Source of the DNA: Pseudomonas fluorescens
GTDB taxonomy: Bacteria > Pseudomonadota > Gammaproteobacteria > Pseudomonadales > Pseudomonadaceae
Direction of reading: 5' to 3'
NCBI RefSeq assembly: GCF_001623525.1
Contig: NZ_CP015225.1
Location: 1,550,001-1,614,000 of the forward strand
DNA: 64,000 bases
A program made the translations under genes and the position numbers. Below the pieces are notes generated by a model. The model had not been told where the DNA came from. It searched no databases and worked only from the letters and a program-made list of their open reading frames with translations. Below are positions 53,156 through 62,231 of the stretch, one piece after another; the stretch's first letter is position 1, and each line of letters starts with the position of its first letter.

Positions 53156-54517
53156 TCAACGCATGTTTTCGTTCGCCATGGCATCCGGGGTGTAGAAGGA
53201 CGCCGAAGGCGTGGCGATCTTCTGGTACTGGACCGCCAGGTCGTTGCTCGACGAATTGAGGAAATAGGCGCCGGTATCGAGGTTGTAGCTGCCCCACATG
53301 ACCTGTGAAGTGAGCACCGGCATGTCCGGGGCCAACAGCGTCAGCGAATACATCTGCCGTCCCAACTTGCCTTGGGCGTCATAGCCGTCGACCAACAGGA
53401 TCTGCCACGAATCCTCATCGATGTAATAGGTCCGACGCGGCACCACATGGCGCTTGCCGGATTTGAGCGTGGCCTCGACCACCCAGACCCGATGCTTCTC
53501 CCAACGCACCAGGTCAGGGTTGAGGAAGTTCGGCTTGACCAGCTCGTCGCTCTTGACCAGGCCGGCGCGATTATTGTTGTAGGGAACGATCAGTTCTTTC
53601 TTGCCCGCCAGCTTCAGGTCGTAGCGGTCGGTGGGGCCGAACAGCATGAACGCTTCGTCGAACAGACCGACGCCAGAGGTGACGAAGTCCGGCGTGTCAT
53701 AGGCGATGTTCGGCGCCCGCCGCACTCGGCGCTGGCCGACCAGGTATTGCCAGGCCGCACGGTTGCCCGGGTCCAGGTCCCAATGAGTCATCAGGCCTTC
53801 TCCGGCCTTGGAGGACGGCAGCTCAGTCAATAACTTGCCGACCTGGTACTTGCCAGCGAATTGTTCCGGGCTACCGTTCTCGGAATAGTAGGGAAACTGG
53901 TAGCTGAACAGGGCACGGGTGGCCTGGACTTTCTTGCCGCCAGCGGTCATCAGCCACGTATCGAACGGCGCACTGATGGTCTCGGCCCCCTGCCAGGACA
54001 AGCGGTAATTCCACAACACCTGCGTGCCGTTGTCCGGGATCGGGAACGGAATGCCGCCGAAGGCACCGCTGACTTTCTCGGTCTCGACATCCAACGTGGC
54101 GCGGCCGGCATTCTTGGCGGTGTTGTCATACACCCATTGTGGTGCCGCCGCCGAGCGATGAGTGGGGTACACGTCCAGTCGGTAGTCCGGGTATTTCTTC
54201 AGCAGAAGCTTGGTACCTTCCGCCAGTTGGCCGGCGTACTGCTCCATGTTCGACGCCTTGATCGAGTACAGCGGCTTGTCGCTGGCAAACGGATCGGGCC
54301 GCTTATCGCCCGGTTTGTAGCCGGCCACGACCTTGGTGTAGCCACCGTCCCAGGCCGGGATACTGCCATCGGCGTTACCGGCGCGCTCGGCGCCGAGGGG
54401 CGTGAGTTCAGTCTTCAAGCGTGCCACCTGTTCAGGCGACACCGCCGCCTGGGCCAGGCTCACCCCGGCCAGGGCCAGCGTCAGGAGGCAGGTGTTGAGC
54501 AATGTGTTGTTCTGCAT
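53156..54517 (-). CDS. DUF1329 protein, outer-membrane lipoprotein-sorting-like fold
   Basis: This 453-residue protein has a signal peptide (LLTLALAGVSLAQA). DUF1329 signatures are ELTPLGAERAGNADGSIPAW near residue 35, YPDYRLDVYPTHRSAAAPQW near residue 110, and VPRRTYYIDEDSWQILLVDGY near residue 375. The LolA/LolB-like fold suggests hydrophobic ligand carriage. It is followed by the YCF48-like gene and preceded 15 bp upstream by DUF1302, as in many loci for hydrophobic substrates. Confidence 0.88.
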   Translation of the reverse strand: MQNNTLLNTCLLTLALAGVSLAQAAVSPEQVARLKTELTPLGAERAGNADGSIPAWDGGYTKVVAGYKPGDKRPDPFASDKPLYSIKASNMEQYAGQLAEGTKLLLKKYPDYRLDVYPTHRSAAAPQWVYDNTAKNAGRATLDVETEKVSGAFGGIPFPIPDNGTQVLWNYRLSWQGAETISAPFDTWLMTAGGKKVQATRALFSYQFPYYSENGSPEQFAGKYQVGKLLTELPSSKAGEGLMTHWDLDPGNRAAWQYLVGQRRVRRAPNIAYDTPDFVTSGVGLFDEAFMLFGPTDRYDLKLAGKKELIVPYNNNRAGLVKSDELVKPNFLNPDLVRWEKHRVWVVEATLKSGKRHVVPRRTYYIDEDSWQILLVDGYDAQGKLGRQMYSLTLLAPDMPVLTSQVMWGSYNLDTGAYFLNSSSNDLAVQYQKIATPSASFYTPDAMANENMR

Positions 54518-54532
54518 GGCGAATCCACCTTA

Positions 54533-56182
54533 TTAGAATGAGGTTTTCACGTAGAGCGAGACGAAGTCGCGGTCGGCCAACGACTGTCCGTAACTGAAAT
54601 TGCCGTCCTCGCGCAGCCCGGCTTTCGGTGCGCCGAAGAAGTTCACGTAGTTCAGGCCGACGTCCCAACGCTGCAGGTAGGTTGCCTTGACCCCGACGCT
54701 CCAGTCACCGGAGTGGGTGTTGCCGAAGCCTGCCTTGCTGACGGCCGATGAACGCCCATCGAGTACCACGCCCATACCAATCGGCACGGTCAGGTCGATG
54801 CCGTCGATCACCTGGAAGTACGCCGGTTCCAGCAGTACCCGCAACGCCGTGGCATCGCGGGTGGTATTGGAGTCCAGGGCCGCCGCGTTCTTGGTCACGC
54901 TCAAGGTACGGTTCCAGGCCAGTTCGGCCAGCGCGGAACCGCCGTCCCAGAACGAGGTGGGCGACAACAGGTAAATCGCCGACAGGTTGGCGTGGGCGGT
55001 CTTGCCTCGGGCAAACAGCTCATCGTTACCGCCATCGACGTCCAGGCCTGGCGCGACCACTTGCAGATTGCTGACCAGCGGCGCGTTCCAGCGCACGGAG
55101 GTTTCACCGGCGAAGTTGAACGGCCCGTGGGCGGTGGAGAAACTGACGCCGGCGGTCTTGATGTCTTCGGCGTAGACCTGGCGATAGGAACCCAGGATCG
55201 GCAAGCCAGTGGCCGCCGAGGCGGGCCCGTCGAGGTAGGCGTACAGGCCACTCGGGGCTTTGTCGTGGTACTGCGCGGCGTAGAAACCCAGCTCCAGTTC
55301 GGTCCCATCAGGCTTGTAGCGGATCTGCATACCGCCCTGCCCCGAATTGCGCGGCTTCAAGTCACCGGCATTGACGGTGTCGTTGCCAAACACTTCGCGC
55401 AACGGACCACTACCGTAGCCAATGGCATCGACATCGCTCAGGTAGCTGCCGGCACCGGGAACGTTGGAGCGCTCCCACTCGAACTGATAGTAAGCCCCCA
55501 CCGACAACTGCGGGTTGATCTGCAACTGCCCGGAAATCTGATTGACCGGCCGCAGGATCTCCTTGAACTGGGTCCCCGGCACGCTGAGCAACTTGACCAC
55601 ATCGCTCGGCCCCTGGGCATTGGCGATGCCGTTGCCGCCGTAGAACAGGCTTTCACCGTAGATGAGACTGTGCCGGCCCACGCGCACCACGCCCTGGGAG
55701 TCTTCGCCAAGGTCACCGCGCAGGAACACGAAGGCGTCGAGAATTTCCGCATCACGGCCGTGGAGCTTGCGGGTTTCGCTGAGGAAGTGGGGCTGCTCGC
55801 TGCTGTCGGTGTCCTGGTTGTAGATATCGTCGTACCAGGCTGCGCCGCTCACGCGCAGACCATAGTTTTGCCGGCTCAGGTCCATTTCGGAAAACAGGTC
55901 CAGGCGATTGGAGACCAGGCCGCGACTGAAATTCTTGTCGCCCTGGCTCTGGATCGAAGGGTACAGACCGTTGGCGGTCGAGGCGTTGGTCAGGCGGCTG
56001 TCCTGCCCTCGCAGGCGCCAGGCCTGGCTGTACTTGATGGTGTTGTCCCAGCGCAGTTTCCAGTCGGAGTCACCCAGGTCCATTTGCATGGCCTGGACCC
56101 TTTCGACCATCACACCGGTGCTGCATAACGCCAGGAACAGGGCGCAATGCTTGAAACCAAAGCAATCTTTGAGGTTATCCAT
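54533..56182 (-). CDS. DUF1302 protein, outer-membrane beta-barrel
   Basis: This 549-residue protein has a signal peptide (CALFLALCSTGVMV region). Its barrel-type pattern ends in RDFVSLYVKTSF with a C-terminal Phe. DUF1302 signs include DSDWKLRWDNTIKYSQAWRL after the signal and VRVGRHSLIYGESLFYGGNG near residue 168. It pairs with DUF1329 in clusters for steroids, terpenoids and aromatics, and it is thought to admit hydrophobic substrate. GAGAAG precedes the ATG. Confidence 0.88.
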   Translation of the reverse strand: MDNLKDCFGFKHCALFLALCSTGVMVERVQAMQMDLGDSDWKLRWDNTIKYSQAWRLRGQDSRLTNASTANGLYPSIQSQGDKNFSRGLVSNRLDLFSEMDLSRQNYGLRVSGAAWYDDIYNQDTDSSEQPHFLSETRKLHGRDAEILDAFVFLRGDLGEDSQGVVRVGRHSLIYGESLFYGGNGIANAQGPSDVVKLLSVPGTQFKEILRPVNQISGQLQINPQLSVGAYYQFEWERSNVPGAGSYLSDVDAIGYGSGPLREVFGNDTVNAGDLKPRNSGQGGMQIRYKPDGTELELGFYAAQYHDKAPSGLYAYLDGPASAATGLPILGSYRQVYAEDIKTAGVSFSTAHGPFNFAGETSVRWNAPLVSNLQVVAPGLDVDGGNDELFARGKTAHANLSAIYLLSPTSFWDGGSALAELAWNRTLSVTKNAAALDSNTTRDATALRVLLEPAYFQVIDGIDLTVPIGMGVVLDGRSSAVSKAGFGNTHSGDWSVGVKATYLQRWDVGLNYVNFFGAPKAGLREDGNFSYGQSLADRDFVSLYVKTSF

Positions 56183-56269
56183 GGACGCTTCTCATTATTG
56201 TTATTTTTGGGCATGGCTTTGCAGCCAACACGCTCGGGTAGCGGCTTGCACCGTTCTACGGATGCGCAT

Positions 56270-57037
56270 TCAGATGTAGGTGGAGGCCAATCCACCATCG
56301 ACCGGCAGGTTGACGCCGTTGATCCAGCGCGACTCGTCGGCACACAGGAAAGCGATCACCGCCGCCACCTCATCGGCGTAAGCAGGACGTTTCATGCGAT
56401 GGGCATCGGCCTGGGTCCGGGCCTCGCCGAGCATGCTCACGAAGTCGTCGAGGATCGGCGTGAACACTGGGCCTGGCGCAACACTGTTCATGCGCACCGA
56501 ATGCTCAAGAAACCAGGGTTGGGCCTGCAGGTAGGTCCAGACGATCAAGGCTTCCTTGAAGTACTGGTAGCAGGTCTGGTCCGGCACCCGGTGGTCGGCC
56601 AGCCAGGCTTGCGCGGCGGTAAAATCCTCGATGCGCGCCAGCGCCTTGTGCTGTTCCAGGCGCAACGGCCATTCGGCGCCGAGGATCGAGGCGATATTGA
56701 CGATGCTGCCGCCAGCGTTGATGCGCGGCAGCAGCGCACGGCTCAAGTGGCGCAACCCAAGGTAGTTGACCCGCGCCAGCAGTTGCGGGTTTGCGGTGCC
56801 CGGCACCCCGGCGATGTTGCACAGGCTGTCGAGCCGTGCGGGTAGCTGCGGCAGCAACCGTTCGATGTTTTCGGCGCTACTCAAATCGCCTTGCACAAAA
56901 CCGTCCAGGGTCATGTGCGGCGCCTTGAGATCGACGCCAATCACCTGGGCACCATGAGTGCGCAGCAGGCTTGCCGTGGCAGCACCAATGCCTGACGAGA
57001 CACCGGTGACCAGCACAATCTTGTTGTCGAGTTTCAT
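56270..57037 (-). CDS. SDR, coniferyl-alcohol dehydrogenase (CalA)-like
   Basis: This 255-residue SDR has VTGVSSGIGAATASLLR at the N-terminus, CNIAGVPGTANPQLLARVNY near residue 90, and the catalytic Tyr-x3-Lys in CYQYFKEALIVW near residue 163. ESRWINGVNLPVDGGLAS closes the C-terminus. This set, especially NIAGVPGTA and WINGVNLPVDGG, is characteristic of CalA from coniferyl alcohol utilisers and of 3-alpha-hydroxysteroid-dehydrogenase-like SDRs. It probably oxidises an aromatic, allylic or cyclic alcohol to the aldehyde or ketone used by the neighbouring aldehyde dehydrogenase. Confidence 0.85.
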   Translation of the reverse strand: MKLDNKIVLVTGVSSGIGAATASLLRTHGAQVIGVDLKAPHMTLDGFVQGDLSSAENIERLLPQLPARLDSLCNIAGVPGTANPQLLARVNYLGLRHLSRALLPRINAGGSIVNIASILGAEWPLRLEQHKALARIEDFTAAQAWLADHRVPDQTCYQYFKEALIVWTYLQAQPWFLEHSVRMNSVAPGPVFTPILDDFVSMLGEARTQADAHRMKRPAYADEVAAVIAFLCADESRWINGVNLPVDGGLASTYI

Positions 57038-57106
57038 GTTGAGTCCTCTTATTATTTTTGTGTACTCGCAGGGCCCTCAGCTCATCGGGCCCTGTAATCC
57101 TGTCTG

Positions 57107-58579
57107 TCAGAAGGGGTAGACCGGCGCCTTGTCCTTGACCGTCACCCACTGCCATTGGGTGTATTCGTCCCAGTCCGCCGGGCCGCCGACGCTGCCGCCA
57201 TTGCCCGAGGCGCCGCGTCCGCCGAACGGGTTGATGCACTCGTCGGCGACGGTCTGGTCATTGATGTGCAACATGCCGCACTGCAACCGCTCACCGATGG
57301 CCATGGCCCGGCCCACCGACGACGAAATGATCGCCGCCGCCAAACCGTACTCGGTGCGGTTGGCCAACTCGACGGCTTCATCATCGGTGGCGAAGCTGAC
57401 CACCGTTGCCACGGGGCCGAAGATTTCCTCGTCGAAGGCACGCATGCCCGGTTTCACGCCGCTGAGCACGGTGGCCTGGTAGAACAGTCGATCGTGCTCG
57501 CCGCCTGCCTCCAGCCGGGCGCCGGCGCGCACGGAGTCGCTGACGATGTCGTGCACCCGTTTCAGTTGGCGCTGATTGATCAGCGGCCCCAACGCGGCTT
57601 CGCCCTGGGCGGCGTTGCCTACCGTCAAGGCCCGGGCCTTTTCCACCAGTTTGCGGGTCAGTTCTTCGGCGATGGATTCATGGGCGAGGATCAACCCCGT
57701 GGCCATGCAAATCTGCCCTTGATGCAGCCAGGCGCCCCAGGCCGCATTGCGCGCGGCGAGGTCGAGGTCGGCGTCTTCAAGAATGATCAGCGGGTTCTTG
57801 CCCCCCAACTCCAGCGCGACCTTCTTCAGGTTGCGCCCGGCGACTTCAGCGACCTTGCGACCGGCACCCGTGGAACCGGTAAAGGCGATCATGCGCACGT
57901 TAGGGTCGCGGCACAGCGCCTCACCGGCATCCGCCGCGCCGGGCAACACTTGCAACAGGCCCTTGGGCAGCCCTGCCACCTCGAACAACCGAGCGATGAG
58001 GAAACCGCCGCTCACCGGGGTCTGCGGATCCGGCTTGAGCACCACCGCATTGCCCGCCGCCAGGGCTGGCGCAACGGAGCGCATGGACAGCACCAGGGGG
58101 AAGTTGAAGGGCGAAATCACGCCGACCACGCCATGGGGCTGGCGCCGCGCATAAGACAGGCGCCCCGCCTCGCTGGGCAGGACCACCCCATGGGCCTGGG
58201 ACAGCAGGCCGGCGGCCTGATGCAACAGCACGATGGCTTCGCGCACTTCGTGTTGCCCCTTGAACAGTGCGGCGCCGGTCTCCCGAGCCACGTACAGTGC
58301 CAGTTCGTTGAAGGAATGCTCGGCCACCTCGGCGGCCTTGCGGAAGATCGCCGCGCGTTGCCGCGGGCCCAGCGCCGCCCACCCCGGCTGCGCCAGGGCT
58401 GCGTCGCGGCTGGCCTTGGCAATGTCGGCGGAGTCAGCCGTGGCACAGCGCATCAACCGCTCACCGGTGGCCGGTTCAATGATCGATTGCAATGGCCCCG
58501 ACGCAGGCACCCAGTCACCGTTGAAGACACATTCCGACTCGATCACCTGGGACAACAGGTGGCTTTTGGATGCAGACAT
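57107..58579 (-). CDS. Aldehyde dehydrogenase, benzaldehyde dehydrogenase type
   Basis: This 490-residue aldehyde dehydrogenase has SPFNFPLVLSMRSVAPALAA for cofactor binding, catalytic Glu in LELGGKNPL near residue 254 and catalytic Cys in QGQICMATG near residue 288. The pattern HINDQTVADECINPFGGRGA near the end is typical of benzaldehyde/vanillin-type enzymes (XylC, AreC). GGGAG precedes the ATG. It is the promoter-proximal gene of a 9-kb operon and has a sigma-54 promoter 80 bp upstream. It should convert the aldehyde from the CalA-like step to the acid. Confidence 0.88.
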   Translation of the reverse strand: MSASKSHLLSQVIESECVFNGDWVPASGPLQSIIEPATGERLMRCATADSADIAKASRDAALAQPGWAALGPRQRAAIFRKAAEVAEHSFNELALYVARETGAALFKGQHEVREAIVLLHQAAGLLSQAHGVVLPSEAGRLSYARRQPHGVVGVISPFNFPLVLSMRSVAPALAAGNAVVLKPDPQTPVSGGFLIARLFEVAGLPKGLLQVLPGAADAGEALCRDPNVRMIAFTGSTGAGRKVAEVAGRNLKKVALELGGKNPLIILEDADLDLAARNAAWGAWLHQGQICMATGLILAHESIAEELTRKLVEKARALTVGNAAQGEAALGPLINQRQLKRVHDIVSDSVRAGARLEAGGEHDRLFYQATVLSGVKPGMRAFDEEIFGPVATVVSFATDDEAVELANRTEYGLAAAIISSSVGRAMAIGERLQCGMLHINDQTVADECINPFGGRGASGNGGSVGGPADWDEYTQWQWVTVKDKAPVYPF

Positions 58580-58658
58580 TTAACACTCCCGGCTCTTTGT
58601 TGTTGTCATCGTTTGCCGCACCTGGAAGGTATCGAGGCAAACGCCGTGCAAGTGCTTG

Positions 58659-58674
58659 AGCAAGCGCTGTGCCG
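58659..58674 (-). promoter_or_regulatory. Sigma-54 (-24/-12) promoter of the aldehyde dehydrogenase operon
   Basis: Read on the minus strand, CGGCAC-AGCGC-TTGCT matches the consensus TGGCAC-N5-TTGCW with correct spacing and one mismatch at the first base. Transcription would start about 12 bp on, giving a 5' leader of about 68 bases. The divergent gene encodes a sigma-54 activator. Confidence 0.75.
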
Positions 58675-58799
58675 GTTTCGCCTGCGGACGTTGATAAACC
58701 TGGCGCAGGGCTCTGGATCAATGCTTTGCATCGAGTGCAAGCCTGATGACGCATCTGCCGACGTGGCCGTTGGCCAGCTGCCACTTGTTCATTTGATAA

Positions 58800-58843
58800 A
58801 GTTATGCTTAATAACTATCTCGCCAGATGATCATTTCGATCAC
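58800..58843. promoter_or_regulatory. Candidate upstream activator site in the divergent promoter
   Basis: ATGATC-N5-GATCAC (58827-58843) resembles the TTGATC-N4-GATCAA site of XylR/DmpR-type activators with one extra spacer base. AGTTAT/ATAACT (58800-58816) is a nearby AT-rich inverted repeat. Both are 140-190 bp upstream of the sigma-54 promoter, a suitable distance for enhancer action. Confidence 0.45.
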
Positions 58844-58863
58844 CCGCCATCAGGGGCATAACA

Positions 58864-60639
58864 ATGAATAATCCCCACTGCCAATTGCCGGATCACCGGA
58901 TCGCCACCGAGCACTTCCGTCCACGGGGTGACAGCAACGAGCTGACCGACAACAGCTCGCCCACGACGGCAGAACTCACCGCATGTCTGTTTTTCTCCCC
59001 CGACGATGGCCGTATCTGGCTCAACGACCAACGCATGTTGCTGCTGCACAGCTCATCCTTCGGTGCGTTGCGCCGGGAAATCATCGAACGCCAGGGGCTG
59101 GAACAGGCCCGCGGGATGCTCACCCGCACCGGCTATTCCTCCGGCGCCCGGGACGCCCGGCTGATTCGCGAACGTTGGCCCCACGCCGATGCCGCAGCGG
59201 TATTTCGCGCCGGCACGCATCTGCACACCCTTGAAGGCATGACCAAGGTCGAGCCACTGCATTTCAAGTTCGATGCCGACTCCGGGTTCTATGAAGGGGA
59301 ATTTCTCTGGCACCACTCCTGTGAGGCCGACGAGCATGTCGCCGCCTATGGCACCGGGCAGGATCCGGTGTGCTGGACCGAGCTGGGCTATGCCATCGGT
59401 TTCGTCAGCGGGTTGTTCGGGCAACTGGTGATCTTCCGCGAAGTGGAATGCCGAGGCATGGGACACGAACGCTGCCGAGTCGTCGGCAAGACCGCCGAGC
59501 AATGGGGCGATGTCGAGCAGGACCTCAATTACCTCAATGCCTCACCGCCAGCGGTCGTCGCGCGCACCGACAGCCAGTCCGACAGCGTTGCCGGCACCGC
59601 CCCGCTGCCGGACAGCGAACAGCCGCTGATCGGTGCCAGCGCCGCCTTCAACGCCGCGACCCAAGCCTTGCGGCGGGTGGCCTTGACCCCCGCCACCGTA
59701 CTGGTCAGCGGCGAATCCGGCGTCGGCAAGGAGATGTTCGCCCGCCAGCTGCACCAACTGAGTCGCCGACGCGATGGTCCGTTCATCGCCCTCAACTGCG
59801 CGGCCATCCCCGACAACCTGATCGAAGCCGAACTGTTTGGCGTCGAACGCGGTGCCTATACCGGGGCCACCCATTCACGTCCCGGTCGTTTCGAGCGAGC
59901 CCATGGCGGCACGTTGTTCCTGGATGAGATCACCTGCCTGAGCCTGGCCGGGCAAAGCAAGTTGCTGCGCGCCTTGCAGGAGCGGGAAATCGAACGGATC
60001 GGTGGTGGCCACGGCATCAAGGTCGATGTGCGGGTCGTGGCGGCCACCAACATCGACCTGCGCAAGGCCGTGGCGGACGGCGCGTTCCGTGAAGACCTGT
60101 TCTATCGGCTCAACGTCTACCCCATCGCCCTGCCGCCCTTGCGCGAGCGTCGCGATGACATACCGCTGCTGATCAATGCCTTCCTCAAGCGCTTTTGCCA
60201 GGAATACGGCCGCACCCCGATGGGCCTGACCATGCGCGCCTTGAAGGTCCTGCTGCGCTATGACTTCCCGGGCAACGTGCGCGAATTGCAGAACCTCATC
60301 GAGCGCGGCCTGATCGCCAGCGAAGAAGGCCAGGCGATTGACCTGGTCCATCTGTTTCGCAATGAGCAACTGCCGGTGGATGCGTATTCCGTAGACCTGC
60401 ACGGCGGCCTCTCGCCGATGGGCACGGCCGCCAACGACCCCGCGGAAAAACCGGCGTTGCTCCAGTCCCTCAGCCAACTGGACTCGGACTTCTCCATTGA
60501 CGGCCTGGAGTCACGGCTGATCAACGAAGCCCTGCAACTGAGCAGCGGCAACCTGGCAGCGGCCGCACGCTCATTGGGGCTGAGCCGGGCACAGTTCGCG
60601 TATCGGTTGAAGAAGCATCAAAAAGGTGTACCGGACTGA
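58864..60639 (+). CDS. Sigma-54-dependent activator with XylR_N and V4R domains (XylR/DmpR/PoxR type)
   Basis: This 591-residue protein has an N-terminal XylR_N sensor domain ([20 protein letters not shown]), a V4R domain with the Cys/His signature [15 protein letters not shown] near residue 200, an AAA+ domain with Walker A GESGVGKE near residue 282, GAYTGA (a Tyr form of the sigma-54-contacting GAFTGA) near residue 330 and LFLDEI, and a C-terminal Fis-type HTH ([20 protein letters not shown]). This class is relieved of self-inhibition by aromatic effectors. Its divergent partner is the aldehyde dehydrogenase operon. Confidence 0.92.
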   Translation: MNNPHCQLPDHRIATEHFRPRGDSNELTDNSSPTTAELTACLFFSPDDGRIWLNDQRMLLLHSSSFGALRREIIERQGLEQARGMLTRTGYSSGARDARLIRERWPHADAAAVFRAGTHLHTLEGMTKVEPLHFKFDADSGFYEGEFLWHHSCEADEHVAAYGTGQDPVCWTELGYAIGFVSGLFGQLVIFREVECRGMGHERCRVVGKTAEQWGDVEQDLNYLNASPPAVVARTDSQSDSVAGTAPLPDSEQPLIGASAAFNAATQALRRVALTPATVLVSGESGVGKEMFARQLHQLSRRRDGPFIALNCAAIPDNLIEAELFGVERGAYTGATHSRPGRFERAHGGTLFLDEITCLSLAGQSKLLRALQEREIERIGGGHGIKVDVRVVAATNIDLRKAVADGAFREDLFYRLNVYPIALPPLRERRDDIPLLINAFLKRFCQEYGRTPMGLTMRALKVLLRYDFPGNVRELQNLIERGLIASEEGQAIDLVHLFRNEQLPVDAYSVDLHGGLSPMGTAANDPAEKPALLQSLSQLDSDFSIDGLESRLINEALQLSSGNLAAAARSLGLSRAQFAYRLKKHQKGVPD

Positions 60640-60690
60640 ACACCGAACCTGGGAGATGCTGCGAAGGCAGGTCTTGGGGCCGCTTCGCGC

Positions 60691-60717
60691 CCCAGCGGGA
60701 GCAAGCTCCCTCGCCAC
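60691..60717. repeat. Solitary REP, GGGAGCTTGCTCCC family
   Basis: A single copy of CCCAGCGGGAGCAAGCTCCC followed by TCGCCAC, without its usual inverted partner. A GC-rich stretch resembling a REP linker precedes it. Confidence 0.8.
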
Positions 60718-60789
60718 GGGTATATCGCCGGCCTTGAGTGAACAACATTACCTGTTGGAGTTCAACGACGGTCAACATGGCAGGCTCCG

Positions 60790-61692
60790 TCAAGCAGGGG
60801 CAAAAGCGCCCCGCCGGTACTCGCTGGGGGTCTGGTTCATTTCTATCCGAAAATGCCGGTTGAAGTTGGACAAGTTGTTGTAGCCCACTTCAAAACAGAT
60901 ATCGGTCACGGGCATTTCACTCTGCAACAGCAAGCGACAGGCACGCTGGACCCGCAGCTTGCGCATCAAGTCAATGAAACCGTGCCCGGTGATGCGCTTG
61001 AAGAACCTCGAGAAGCCTGGCTCGCTCATGTCCAATTGGCGGGCGATCACCGACAGGCGCAGGTCGCCGGTGAGTTCGGCCTGCAAGTATTCGAAGGCTT
61101 TATGGATGCGCTCGGAGCTGCGCGCATCGAGGGTCGGCGCATAGCAAGGGCTCGCCAGGCTCAAGGCTTCGTCGCCAGGGGCTTGGTTGAGGGTGTGAAG
61201 CAGTTCCAGGAACAGCGCCAACCGCGCCAGTCCCTGGGCCGGGCCGATGGCTTCCAGCAGGTGCGCGGCCTGCCGCGCGGTGTTGCCGCCGAAGGCCAGG
61301 CCGCGGCGGGCGCGTTCGAACAAGCCCTGCAAATCGCCCAGTTCGGGCAGGGTTCGGCGCAAGGTCAGCAACGTGGCACCGTCGAACTGCAAGACCACGT
61401 CGCGCCCGGGCAGGTGCTCGCCCGACGCCAGGTCGCCCATCCAGTCGTGGGGCAAGTCCGGGCCGATCATCGCCACATGGCCAGGGCCAAACGGACCGAT
61501 GTAGTCGCCCGCCAACAGCTTGCCGCTGCCCTGGCGGATCAGGTGGATTTCAAATTCAGGGTGATGGTTCCAGCGCGCCATCGGGTACGGGTAATCATGC
61601 TCGTACCAGCGAAAACTGTGTTCGGGCTCAGGCAGGATGACTTCCAGTTCGGCTGGTCGCTGCTCGAACAGGGGCGTTCGGGGATCAGGCAT
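60790..61692 (-). CDS. AraC-family regulator, MtlR-like (mannitol/sorbitol activator)
   Basis: This 300-residue AraC protein has an N-terminal cupin (WNHHPEFEIHLIRQGSGKLL) and a C-terminal double HTH (SVIARQLDMSEPGFSRFFKR, then VTDICFEVGYNNLSNFNRHF). Length and layout fit MtlR, activator of polyol transport in P. fluorescens. The nearest downstream neighbour on the other strand is the remnant of a polyol-binding protein, so its classical target appears lost. AGAGG precedes the ATG. Confidence 0.75.
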   Translation of the reverse strand: MPDPRTPLFEQRPAELEVILPEPEHSFRWYEHDYPYPMARWNHHPEFEIHLIRQGSGKLLAGDYIGPFGPGHVAMIGPDLPHDWMGDLASGEHLPGRDVVLQFDGATLLTLRRTLPELGDLQGLFERARRGLAFGGNTARQAAHLLEAIGPAQGLARLALFLELLHTLNQAPGDEALSLASPCYAPTLDARSSERIHKAFEYLQAELTGDLRLSVIARQLDMSEPGFSRFFKRITGHGFIDLMRKLRVQRACRLLLQSEMPVTDICFEVGYNNLSNFNRHFRIEMNQTPSEYRRGAFAPA

Positions 61693-61770
61693 GTCGCGCC
61701 TCTTTTATCGTTATAGCGGGCACCTTACGCCGAGTGCGCAGCGCTTCGCCAGCCTCGGCCTGACCGGCCA

Positions 61771-61825
61771 CTGATACTTTTTTAACCCGCACCTGTCGCC
61801 CTCAAGGCGTTAAAAAAAGTATCAG
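61771..61825. promoter_or_regulatory. Long inverted repeat in the MtlR-side promoter region
   Basis: CTGATACTTTTTTAAC (61771-61786) faces GTTAAAAAAAGTATCAG (61809-61825), matching with one extra A and a 22-base loop. It could be a pair of regulator half-sites or a bidirectional T-run terminator. It lies between the MtlR-like gene and the SBP remnant. Confidence 0.5.
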
Positions 61826-61879
61826 CGCACGATCCTCCCTGCGTTTGCCGGCCTCCACGGGCGCTGCTGTAATCGGCTT

Positions 61880-62074
61880 GCCATTGGCGACGAACCGGTG
61901 CCGTACGTGGGCATCCAGTACGTGACGATTCCAGAGTTCCAAGCCATCGGCACCTCCGTCGGCCAGCTGTTTACCGCCGCCATCACCGGACAGATCACAG
62001 TGGAACAGGCATTGGCCTCGGCGCAATCGAGTACCGAGCGGGAGATGAAACGGGCCGGGTATCCAAAGTTATAA
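61880..62074 (+). pseudogene. C-terminal remnant of a polyol ABC transporter binding protein (MtlE/SmoE type)
   Basis: The frame encodes VPYVGIQYVTIPEFQAIGTS, then GQLFTAAITGQITVEQALAS and ends AGYPKL before TAA. This is the tail of mannitol/sorbitol-binding proteins. No start or N-terminal part exists in the window. It lies between an MtlR-like regulator and a sorbitol-dehydrogenase-like gene and is followed by a REP pair, so deletion or REP-associated loss removed the transporter genes. Confidence 0.75.
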
Positions 62075-62093
62075 CGATTGGTACCGGCCTTTT

Positions 62094-62183
62094 GTGGCGA
62101 GGGAGCTTGCTCCCGCTGGGTGGCGCAGCGGCCCCACATCGGCGAGTGCTACGCACTCGAGCGGGAGCAAGCTCCCTCGCCAC
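62094..62183. repeat. REP pair, GGGAGCTTGCTCCC family
   Basis: Inverted copies lie at 62094-62120 and 62161-62183, immediately after the SBP remnant. Confidence 0.9.
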
Positions 62184-62231
62184 ACGGCTGTGTGCGCCGC
62201 CTACTACCTAGACTGAAGACAGGACAACCCC

